Assembly: GCA_006386115.1 (NCBI GenBank)
Contig: VFIW01000085.1
Coordinates: 62,001 to 126,000, forward strand
Source of the DNA: Globisporangium splendens
Lineage: Eukaryota > Oomycota > Peronosporomycetes > Pythiales > Pythiaceae
Length of the DNA: 64,000 bases
Reading direction: 5' to 3'
Shown: in pieces, positions 1 to 8,190 of the stretch
How positions within the stretch are numbered: the stretch's first letter is position 1
Layout of the letters: the number at the start of each line of letters is the position of its first letter
Program-made: the position numbers and the translations under genes
Notes under the pieces: model-generated
Database searches by the model: none
Seen by the model: the letters and a program-made list of their open reading frames with translations, nothing else
Told to the model about the DNA's origin: nothing

Positions 1-277
1 CGTCGTGCACGACGTACCCGTCCTGTTGCGGAGCTGCCGCATCGCCATCTCCGTCGTGTTCGGTGCCGACGACCCAGTACGAGTTGACGAGTTTCTTGAG
101 CAGCAGACACGCGAGCTGCTTCTGCGCGTTCGTGGCGTCCTGCGCGAAGAGGAACTCGCAGAGTTGCAGCGCAAAGCCCGGCGCGCGCAGCAGCTGCGTG
201 AGCTGCGCCTCGCACTCGGCGCGGTGGTTGCTCGCGGCCGACAGACTGCCCTCGAGGAGCTGCGCCAGTTGGCTCAT
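1..277 (-). CDS. Importin-beta family karyopherin, N-terminal fragment (importin-9/Kap114-like)
   Basis: The gene starts at the ATG at 277 on the minus strand and runs off the left edge, so only the first 92 residues are visible. They form two amphipathic helices of the importin-beta N-terminal type: a helix beginning LAQLLEGSLSAASNHR, then one with KQLACLLLKKLVNSYW. The pattern 'QLAxxxLKxxVxxxW' is characteristic of HEAT repeat 1 in importin-beta proteins. Family members carry nuclear import or export cargo with Ran-GTP. The tryptophan ending and long acidic linker resemble importin-9/Kap114, but importin-11-like proteins cannot be excluded from this little sequence. The gene is divergent from the SulP gene at 1221. 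Confidence 0.7.
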   Translation of the reverse strand, partial: MSQLAQLLEGSLSAASNHRAECEAQLTQLLRAPGFALQLCEFLFAQDATNAQKQLACLLLKKLVNSYWVVGTEHDGDGDAAAPQQDGYVVHD

Positions 278-450
278 GGCGATAGATAGGGAAGGAATGG
301 GGATGTTGGCGCTTGATGGCAGGTTCCAGAATGGGTGTGCGCTATGCCATTCGTGCGTGGTATTTTGTTGTTTTGGCGCGCAGCCGTTTTTACGGGAGGT
401 GTGAAGGGTTTCTAATTGTAGTACAGTGTGTGAGGGTGTTAATGGTGACA

Positions 451-499
451 GATCACATAAATCCTGCTCTTTTGTGCTGAGAGCATTCTTTATGTGATC
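451..499. repeat. 11-bp perfect inverted repeat, 27-nt loop
   Basis: The left arm GATCACATAAA (451-461) is the exact reverse complement of TTTATGTGATC (489-499). It lies in non-coding DNA and could be a stem-loop or a paired binding site. Its function is unknown. Confidence 0.6.
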
Positions 500-831
500 A
501 CCAGAGGCGATCGTGCACCATGATCGTAAAACCAACTGCAGCATGCATGCCTGTTCTGAAACACAAAGCATTCACTGATTCGATCCCGCTGTAGCGCGGT
601 TGGGTGGAATTTGTCACCTCTGCTTCTTACTGAGATGGCAGTCAGGTTGACATATCGATTAGTTCTCTGTTTATCCCAGGAAGAACTCGCAACTCGCAAA
701 CGAGCATGCAACACCTGCTTGTCGTGGGCATCGGCGCTGGATCGCAACATTCAACGCAGTTTGTGGGTCTACCCACCGACACTGGGATTTTCCATTTTGT
801 CCACGTTGCCGACAGATTTAAGGAATGGTGG

Positions 832-851
832 AAAGTGTGATTTCACACTTT
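832..851. promoter_or_regulatory. Near-continuous palindrome AAAGTGTGA-tt-TCACACTTT
   Basis: Two 9-bp arms separated by 2 nt lie about 370 bp upstream of the SulP start. The shape is that of a dimeric transcription-factor site. That role is inference from symmetry only. Confidence 0.35.
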
Positions 852-1220
852 GTGGAGATTTGCGTGTCATAGTGAAGCCATTTAGGATGCAAAGCCTCGA
901 ATACAGCGACCCGTCCCATCACTTCAGGTTCTTTTTTATGTGGCAGCATATTGTGGTACAGCCGTTTCTTCCCCCTCATCTACATCAACTCCCCTCATCA
1001 GTTCTCTGTTGATTTAGTAATATGAATATTGCATCTTTCATCACTTCCTTCTTCTGAATCATCACCACCTCTGTTTCTTTGAATCGATGAGCACAATTGA
1101 GCGCATCTCTCTTCCTTCAGATTGCACCTTCTCAAGGGGGAGACTGAGCGCCACCAACAAAAAGGGTGACGACCACCACCTTTTGTCAGGCATCCACTCC
1201 ATTAAAAGAGCAGCTCTAAT

Positions 1221-3875
1221 ATGGCGGACGCCACCGACCCCATCCACGTGGTGACGACGCCCACGCGGCGCTGCACGTCCTCGTCGCACCTGCTGCAGCA
1301 GCACCCGTCGTCCCCCATCGCAGGCGCGCTGCTGGCGTCGTCCCCGCGCCGCATGGTGTTTGCGACGCCGCCGCTCCGTCGCGAGACCAGCGGCGCGTCG
1401 CTGCAACTGCCCTTCGCGTCCGCGTCGTCTGTGCCGTCGCCCGTGCCATGGTCCAGTTCGCCCATGGGCCGAAGCGTCTCGGAGACCAGCGAACTGCTCC
1501 CGACCAATGCGCTGCCGTCCCCGTCGTACTCGCCGCGGTCCTGGAGCCGCCTCAGCGGGTATGGGAGCAATAGTCGCCACCACCATGCTGCACATGGTGG
1601 CTACTTGAGCGCTGCGTACTGGAAACACCAAGTGCACGAGATGGTGCAGGCCGTGCCGTGCATCTTGATCGCGACGCTGCTGAACCTGATGATCTGCGTC
1701 CCGTTCGGGCTCTCGTTTTTCCCCGTGGAGTGGCAGGAGATGCCCGTGCCGCGCGCGCTCGGCATCCAGATGTTCCTGCTCACGACTGCGATCTGCCAGT
1801 TTGTGTTTGTCGCCAAGAGCTCCTTTGACTGTACCGTGGGAATGATGATGGTCGAGAACGTGCCGTTCATGCACACGCTGTCGATGTCGATCATCCGCGA
1901 GCTCGGCGCGTCGAGTGCCAGCGTGATGCCGACGATCATGGTCACGTACGCGCTCTCGTCCGTCGTCGTCGGCATCCTCTTCTTCGTGCTCGGGTACTTC
2001 AAGCTCGGTAACATCATCTACATGTTCCCGAAGCACATCATCGTCGGCGCGATCGGGGGGATTGGCGCGTTCGTGCTGCAAAACGGCGTGGAAAACGCCA
2101 CAGGTCGAGCCTTCGTGTGGACGTGGGACGGCGTGAAGTCGCTCTTCAAGGACGACATCGTGTGGCTCTGGGTCACGTCGGCGTGCCTCGCGCTCTCGTT
2201 GTCCGTGCTCACGCGGTGGTTCAGGTCGCCGTTGTTCCCGCCGCTGTTCTTCGTGTCGATCCCGCCGCTGTTCTACGTGGCGCTGCTTGTTCTGGGCATC
2301 TCGCCGGAGACTGCGCGTGAACACGGCTGGTTCTTTGACCGCGCGCCGAACGTCGAGTTCTACACGATCTGGGAGCAGTTTGACTTCACTCTGGTGGACT
2401 GGAGCGTGATCCCGAAGCAAGCCGGCACGATTGTCGGTCTCACCGTGTTCTCGCTCATGCACGTGCCCATCAACATCCCGTCGCTGAGTCTGACGACGGA
2501 CAAGGAAGTGGACATCAACGAAGAGCTCGTGGCACACGGCATTTCCAATACGCTAGGCGGGCTATGCGGCAGCGTGCAAAACTACCTCTGCTACTCGACG
2601 TCGGCGCTGTACTACAAATGCGGTGGTGGTGGCCGCAAGAGCGGTCTCGCCATTGGGTTTCTCATGCTCTATTTCTTCTTCATCGGCCCGAATGCCGTGT
2701 CGTACGTCCCGCGATGCATGGCGGGCTGCCTCATGATCCACATTGGCTTGGACTTGCTGAAAGAAGCATTGCTCGACACGTATGATGAGCTGGACGTCAT
2801 GGAGCTCGGCACCGTGTGGATCATCGCCGCGTGCATGACGTTCTGGGGGATGAACCAGGGACTCGCAGTCGGCGCATTGCTCGCGTGTATGACGTTTGTG
2901 ATGCAGAGCGCGAGCACACCGACGAATGCGCCTATCCGAGGAAGCATGAGCGCGGCCACGCTGCGCAGTGACGTGTGGCGCACGACCGAGGAGCTCGACA
3001 CGCTCGACCAGGAGTGCCGCTACATCCACGTGATCCAGCTCAAGGGCCACTTGTTTTTCGGCAATGTGAATACGCTGAGCGAGTACGTGCGCGACTTGTT
3101 CGAGAATCCAAAGACTGGGGAAATTCGCACTTTAGTGCTGGACTTCACCTTGGTCGTCGGGCTGGACTCGTCGGCCGCGGACCGCTTGACCAAGATCAAG
3201 AACGTGTGCGATCTCCATCACTGCCGTGTCGTGTTTGCCGCGATCCCACCAGCATACACCAAGTTCGCGACGCATCTTATCGATGTCTTTGGGGACGGAG
3301 ATCACTTTCACATCGCGCCGGACTTGAACGGGGCGCTCGAGTGGTGCGAAAACGGGATCCTGCGCGCACATGCCGCTGCGTTCGCGTTCAAGAAGCCGAT
3401 TCTAGAAGATTGCGCTGTGGGCGACGACGAGTGTGTGCACCTGATCCGCCTCCAACAGCTCATGCCGAACCAGCCGTTGAGCGTGATTCACCGCCTGCTC
3501 GACTACTTTCACATTGAAGAGGTCGACAAGGACGATGTGCTCTGGAAGCAGGGCGACATGGCTGACCGCGCGTTGCTCCTGGTCGATGGACGACTGCAAG
3601 CAATCATCGAGGAAGAAGCCGGGACGACCGAAGACATTGCTGTTGGCGCCGTCGTGGGTGAGCTCTGCCTCCTCACGGGCGAGAAGCGCAAGACGACGCT
3701 CGTGGCCACCCAGCGCAGCGTCGTGTACGTGCTGGACAGAGCGAGCTTTGACGTCATGCTGGAGAAAGACTGCTTCCTGGCATTCCTGTTCCAGGGCATC
3801 GCGTTGCGGTACACGTCGTCGCGCATGCAGTACGTTGGTAATCGCATCTGGGAGACCAAGTGCGTTCCGATTTAA
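1221..3875 (+). CDS. SulP/SLC26-type anion transporter with STAS and cyclic-nucleotide-binding domains
   Basis: A single-exon protein of 884 residues. Residues 1-135 are a Ser/Thr/Arg-rich cytosolic tail. About 135-560 is a polytopic SulP core (for example residues beginning HEMVQAVPCILIATLL). About 598-720 is a STAS domain (HVIQLKGHLFFGNVNTLSEY, then LVLDFTLVVGLDSSAADRL). About 755-860 is a cNMP-binding (CAP_ED) fold with VLWKQGDMADRALLLVDG and VVGELCLLTGEKRKTTLVA. SulP proteins move sulfate, other anions or amino acids across plasma or vacuolar membranes. The SulP-STAS-CNB order is like a fungal/oomycete subgroup related to yeast YGR125W/Vsb1 rather than classical sulfate permeases, so substrate and membrane are open. 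The CNB segment has the FGE-like 'VGELCLL' phosphate-binding-cassette core, so ligand gating is possible. The start is the first ATG of the frame. Confidence 0.88.
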   Translation: MADATDPIHVVTTPTRRCTSSSHLLQQHPSSPIAGALLASSPRRMVFATPPLRRETSGASLQLPFASASSVPSPVPWSSSPMGRSVSETSELLPTNALPSPSYSPRSWSRLSGYGSNSRHHHAAHGGYLSAAYWKHQVHEMVQAVPCILIATLLNLMICVPFGLSFFPVEWQEMPVPRALGIQMFLLTTAICQFVFVAKSSFDCTVGMMMVENVPFMHTLSMSIIRELGASSASVMPTIMVTYALSSVVVGILFFVLGYFKLGNIIYMFPKHIIVGAIGGIGAFVLQNGVENATGRAFVWTWDGVKSLFKDDIVWLWVTSACLALSLSVLTRWFRSPLFPPLFFVSIPPLFYVALLVLGISPETAREHGWFFDRAPNVEFYTIWEQFDFTLVDWSVIPKQAGTIVGLTVFSLMHVPINIPSLSLTTDKEVDINEELVAHGISNTLGGLCGSVQNYLCYSTSALYYKCGGGGRKSGLAIGFLMLYFFFIGPNAVSYVPRCMAGCLMIHIGLDLLKEALLDTYDELDVMELGTVWIIAACMTFWGMNQGLAVGALLACMTFVMQSASTPTNAPIRGSMSAATLRSDVWRTTEELDTLDQECRYIHVIQLKGHLFFGNVNTLSEYVRDLFENPKTGEIRTLVLDFTLVVGLDSSAADRLTKIKNVCDLHHCRVVFAAIPPAYTKFATHLIDVFGDGDHFHIAPDLNGALEWCENGILRAHAAAFAFKKPILEDCAVGDDECVHLIRLQQLMPNQPLSVIHRLLDYFHIEEVDKDDVLWKQGDMADRALLLVDGRLQAIIEEEAGTTEDIAVGAVVGELCLLTGEKRKTTLVATQRSVVYVLDRASFDVMLEKDCFLAFLFQGIALRYTSSRMQYVGNRIWETKCVPI

Positions 3876-3993
3876 TAGGTTAGGCAGGCAGCAAGATGTC
3901 AAACACCAGATTACAGAGAAAAAGGAACATAAAATGCATCCACCGTGTGTACATGCTGCCTTTAGAAGCTTCTCGTTTTCTTTAATTTGGATC

Positions 3994-5178
3994 TTAGTCG
4001 AGCAGGCTGCAGAGCGCATTTAGCGCAGATTCTTCGTGCCGACCACAGGATTCGTACATGGCCGTCACGAGCTCTCGATCAAACCCCATGGACGCAAGCT
4101 ACAACACCGAGTTTCCAGCATCAAAAGAGTACAAAACAACAACAAATTAAAGAGGCAAATACATACACCGTTGTACCGCACAATATAGGAATGCACGTAC
4201 CCGAGCAATCGTGTCGGCATCTTCTGCTGCTACTGTTTCGTTGCTCGCATCACCATCGCCGTGTAGCTGCTGCTCGGAGGCTGCTGGTGGATCGTCCACA
4301 AGATCGATCAGTTCACTCGCTGACTCTTGCTTTAGCTCGCTTTCCCGGCGCTTCCTTTTGCGCACTTGCATACTACCTTTCACATTTTGCTGTTGTCGTC
4401 GCGGAGGTGGCAGTCGAAAAAACTGGATCGCGGCAGCAGGGTTCGCGTTCAATTGCGCGAGCGATTCGTTCGACACGTGCTGCTTTAGCAACAGAATGGC
4501 TTGGAGACTGTCCCTCGCCGCCGTCTGGTCGACACCGAGTTTCTGCAGCTCTCCTAGCACTGGCTGCAGCACTTGAAGCTGAGGATGCGCTCGAACTAAC
4601 AATTCGCTCGCTTCGTCGGTGGATGCACCAATCGGAACAAACGTAGACTCGATGTCTTCGTCGCCAGTCAGGATGGCGATCGAGCGCGCCATGTCGAACC
4701 CGGTGTGCTGCATCACACGCTGCACGCGATCTACAGGAAACCCCATGTCCACAAGCTGCTGCACCTTGTCCTCGCTATCAACTGACGAACTGGCCACGTC
4801 TCGGTCCTCCGCCATCGAATGGATTCCATCTCCAGTGTTGCCTTGCGCTTCGTGCGTCAACACGAAGAAATCCGACGCCGTGAGCGAGTGGAGGTTGACG
4901 AAATCCATATCGGCGAGGATGCGGCCGCGGAACATCACGAACGTGTTGCTGCTGTCATCATCTTCTTCCTCCTCGTTCTCGTCATTGTCTTCGGATTTGC
5001 GCTCGTCGGACGGCGCCTTCCGCTGCTGCCGTTTCTGGTGCATGGCGCCATGATCCATTTGCTGCTGCTGGAGCGCGAGGCGCTTGATATCTGCGACCTG
5101 CACCTGCCGCTGGTGATCGTCATGCAGCGGCACGAGCCACTCCCTGCCGTCGCGCACGCTCAGCACCCGCAGCCGCAT
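3994..5178 (-). CDS. UBL-UBA-UBA proteasome shuttle protein (RAD23/ubiquilin-like)
   Basis: Two exons on the minus strand: 4201-5178 and 3994-4098. The intron (4099-4200) has GTACGT...TGTAG ends. The ATG at 5178 opens directly into a ubiquitin-like fold (MRLRVLSVRDGREWLVPL ... VADIKRLA). A hydrophilic, acidic insertion of about 45 residues then splits the fold before it resumes with VMFRGRILADMDFV and DFFVLTHEA. A first UBA follows (VQQLVDMGFPVDRVQRVMQH), then a helical linker. A basic segment comes next, and the second exon supplies a second UBA (LASMGFDRELVTAMYESCGR). UBL-UBA proteins bring ubiquitinated clients to the proteasome in cytosol and nucleus. The linker does not clearly match the XPC-binding domain, so 'RAD23-like' is loose. 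The gene has a decayed inverted copy at 6690-7306. Confidence 0.8.
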
Positions 5179-5505
5179 TTCCGTCTGCACTCGAGCAAGA
5201 AGAGTTGCTGTTGGCGAGTAAGTTCGCGTGGAAACAAAAGTGCTGACAGACAGCGCACTTACTGAATGCTCTCAATTGATTGAGACAAAGACACACAGGC
5301 AACCTGGGCATTTGGGATGAGAACGTGGCACAGATGAAAAGAAAAGCAGAAGACATGCTATTGAGTAACGCTAGCTTCGCCTGACGCTCAATGCTGGCTG
5401 GTAGCCTCCGTCAACAATTCAATCCGCAGCAGGGGGCATATCATGATAGTCCAACATGCTTTGCGAGTCCCAACCATGGACTCTCAAACCATGCTGTCGT
5501 CGTCG
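5179..5505. other. Intergenic region with putative core promoter of the UBL-UBA gene
   Basis: About 327 bp without a supported gene. On the minus strand at about 5308-5323 there is TTCTCATCCCAAATGC, resembling the oomycete initiator plus flanking promoter region (consensus roughly GCTCATTYYNCAWTTT). It lies about 135 bp upstream of the ATG at 5178. Confidence 0.4.
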
Positions 5506-6547
5506 TTATACATGTGGGCATACATGCATCAGATGCTGCGCGTACTCCATCCGTCTCGCCATAAGAAACTCTGGTTTTAGCACGTCGGCCACGAACTCGT
5601 ATCGCTCCATCATCTCGTCCGCATAGTCAGTAGGCATTGGTAGAAAGTCGTCGACCTTGAATTTGGTGAATGTCCGGTCGATGAATGGGACGCTGAATGG
5701 CTTCGCGCTGTCAGAGTCAGCAACCGCTGCTGCAATGAACTTGAACCCGTTGCTCGGATACCTCAAGCTGCAGTGGGTCAGAACTTTTTTAGCGTTGAAC
5801 CAAGCAAAGTGCCAATGGTCGTTCAGATCCGTCAATAGCCCAATCGGAGCACAATGCAGGGGTGCTTTCAAACTGGCAGACACGAGTTGTCCAAGTGCTT
5901 GCGGTTTGTGACTCCGCTCCGCTTTCTTCTTGAGCTCAACGACCACTCGAACGCCTGCCAGGGTCTCATCATAAATCACGGATCTGCGATCTCCCAGTAC
6001 GACATCTACCGTCCCATCCATTCGAAATGGCAAGCGAGAATACCCCGAGACACTAGTGTCAACCGGTTCGTCAAAATAGAGGTAGTCACGCTCAAGGCGC
6101 ATCTTCTTCAGGATTCGCTCTCCCCTTTCTGTGTCCAGATCCGACAACCAATACGCCGACCTCTTCTTCTTTCTCGTTTCTCCGTGACCTTGCGCACCCG
6201 CGACTCAATCATTTCTCCAAGTGCTTCAATTGATCCCAATCCAAGCACGCTCTTTTGCCGGTCCGGTACAACCACAATAAGCGCATCGCTCTCAGACGAA
6301 CCACAAGTCCCAACGGCTGCATCTCGTGCCAATGGCGGCTGCTTCTCGTCGAATGCCGCTCTGTTCGCGTAGACGACGACGACGTCGCATGGCGCGAACT
6401 TGGAGAGGTGGCTCCGGCATTCTTGGTCTGCACTGCGTCTAGGAGACGAGAAACCGTGGCATCTTCTGCGCAATCAACGCGGTCTGCTGATGTGATCGCT
6501 TCTCCGCGTGGATTCACGAGTTGGAGCCACACTTTGCTTCGCGTCAT
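5506..6547 (-). pseudogene. Crinkler (CRN)-like effector gene, interrupted by two frameshifts
   Basis: Three minus-strand frames make one family-like protein in order. The first, from an ATG at 6547, resembles the ubiquitin-like CRN header. The second (about 6140-6410) completes the header, with the hydrophobic 'ALIVVVP' strand that normally closes it. The third (stop at 5506) carries a C-terminal domain with an Asp...Glu-x-Lys arrangement typical of the PD-(D/E)XK nuclease-like CRN C-termini. The frame changes near 6395-6405 and again near 6130-6160. Neither junction has splice sites a plausible intron length apart, so both look like indels; sequencing error in the purine-rich second site is possible. 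CRN proteins are translocated into host cells and often act in the nucleus. No classical secretion signal is obvious. As it stands the gene should not make a full-length product. Confidence 0.7.
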
Positions 6548-6689
6548 CTTCTTTCTCACGACTGATGCTTTTTCACGACTGACAGAGTTCGAAGGGACCG
6601 CTTTCACTACTCAATTCATTCGTCATTTCAATTTGAGTTCAGCTTTCAATTCAATTCTGCAATTGACAATCAATGATCTCAACCATCAA

Positions 6690-7306
6690 TTGATGGAGTG
6701 TGTACTCGCCTGCAACTTTTGAGTGCGGAATGCGACGATGACGGATGCGGGTCGCCCACTCGCGCTCAACCAGCAGTAGCAACAGGAGAAGGATGCAAGT
6801 CACAGCGCCATACGCTAGATGCCGCGACGGCGGAAGGTGCCGCGCGACGAGCGCACATCCAAAGACAATGACGGAACCATATCGGCAAAGAGGCTGCGAA
6901 CGCGGCGCCGGATTTCTTCGTGATGGCGCTTGAAGCGCAAGGCACTGCTGGAATCCAAGCCCACTCGATTGCGAAGGACTGAGAAGTGATTTTAGTCGAT
7001 CCAGTTTCCTAATGACGACTTTCACGACGACAGTGGGACCAAAGTGCGAGATGAAATACACATCGAGTCGATGAGTGATGTGAGCGATCTTACAGTCGAT
7101 CCGCCAGCAACCATTGAGCAGAATTCACATGGCGATGGCAATCAGAGCCATGGAAGTCCCAACAGAAGTCGCCGATTCCGACGCGATTGCTTCTATATTA
7201 TTGCGCAGCTGCCGTGGTGTACAATGTCGCCCCTTTTACGAATGCTGTGGTCAGCACGAAGATTCCGCACTGAATGCATGCTCTCCAGTCTGCTCAACTG
7301 AAGTGG
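6690..7306 (+). pseudogene. Decayed inverted copy of the UBL-UBA gene
   Basis: Plus-strand blocks match the minus-strand gene at 3994-5178 in the same order. From about 6745 there is a block matching the first part of the UBL and its acidic insertion (shared GACGAGCGCA and AAGACAATGACG words). Around 6910 there is GGATTTCTTCGTG followed by GAAGCGCAAGGC. About 7070-7140 matches the pre-UBA2 linker (peptide 'VDPPA..EQ..HGDG'). About 7170-7305 matches the end of exon 1, part of the intron and the last UBA (peptide 'CGQHEDSALNA' against CGRHEESALNA). The first UBA and the central linker are deleted, and frames are broken many times. Intron sequence survives (CTATATT..TGCGC next to the splice site), so this arose by DNA duplication, not retroposition. 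The similarity seems to extend into the 5' flank (TACTCGCC). Confidence 0.85.
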
Positions 7307-8122
7307 CGAGCGACGGCTTTCTTTGGACTCATGACTCAATTGGCATCTGCGAACACTCACTGGTGGAGAGCAGACCCGAGACGCCGGCGAAGTGTGCCAA
7401 AGGTGGTGCACGCACATCCAACCTGCTGCTGCTCGCAGGGAGAAGTGCTTCATCCATGCGGCTTGGACCTGCCGTCACGTCAACCCAACAGCCGATTTCA
7501 GTGTGTGATTGGCTCGTAGGGTAAAAAGATGCCATTGGCATTGCCATACCGTGCGACGAATGCTCCAACCAATCATTGTTCGCTTGCTGCTAGGATCGTA
7601 GGGTAAAAAGATGGCACTGATGCCGTGCTCAATGGATATCTCCGACTCGTATGACGGATGCTCCAATCCATCGTGATCCTCATGCTCCCTCCAACATGCT
7701 GCGATTGTGAGTGGGTGGGAAGGTGGGATCTATTTCCGATGTCTCTTTACAGAAAAGCTGACGCGCGCAATAGCTGAGTGCGCGATCCCAGTCCTGTCAA
7801 TCGCAGTAGTCCCCAGCATCCTCGGCATGGGACGCATGCTCCGCAGCTCCCCATTGTCGCGAAGCCCAACTCAGCTGCGACCATGTGTGTGTGTGTCCAG
7901 CTGCCAAGCAATCCGTCAGATGGATCGCAAAAGGAACATGGAAGATCCACCCTGAGTCAGCAACTTATCCCCGTCGCTTCAAGATCCACACTGTGTTTTC
8001 GTCAAAAATCATGTATCAGATGGTTGCTGCTTGAGGGTAGATCACCATCATTCTCGCTCTTTTTATAAAAAAAGGCTTACTTCAGACTGCTACTTCAAGA
8101 ATAAAAAAAACCAAGTCGAAGC
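7307..8122. other. Non-coding stretch with short direct repeats
   Basis: No supported gene. A direct repeat beginning TCGTAGGGTAAAAAGATG occurs at 7514 and again at 7596 (82 bp apart), with related flanks (GACGAATGCTCCAA against GACGGATGCTCCAA). CCAAT-type motifs (GATTGGCT near 7507, CCAATCAT near 7569) and a short GT run near 7885 are present. The last part is the promoter of the gene at 8191. Confidence 0.5.
7514..7678 (+). repeat. Two imperfect tandem copies of an ~82-bp unit
   Basis: Copies start at 7514 and 7596 with an 18-nt identical core, then diverge, and re-align at the GATGCTCCAA-like segment. This looks like an old local duplication. Confidence 0.5.
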
Positions 8123-8140
8123 GGCTCATTCTCGCATTTG
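8123..8140 (+). promoter_or_regulatory. Oomycete Inr-FPR core promoter
   Basis: GGCTCATTCTCGCATTTG is a near-perfect match to the joined initiator and flanking promoter region of oomycete genes (about GCTCATTYYNCAWTTT). It lies 51-68 bp upstream of the ATG at 8191 on the same strand. The consensus is from the literature; the match was read directly. Confidence 0.65.
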
Positions 8141-8190
8141 CGCTCTCGAGCACAGGTCGACACCAGAGAGAAAGAAGACAAAAGACGAAG

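Larger units (their letters stand above)
278..1220. other. Divergent intergenic region between importin and SulP genes
   Basis: No convincing coding sequence on either strand; open frames here are short and lack domain character. The region should hold promoters for both divergent genes. Two small palindromic elements are listed separately (451-499 and 832-851). The 200 bases before 1221 are pyrimidine-rich. Confidence 0.6.

Noticed and set aside
1062..2537. 491-codon minus-strand open frame opposite the SulP gene
   Set aside because: His/Arg/Asp-rich composition typical of antisense to GC-rich coding DNA; the plus strand has a clear multi-domain protein.
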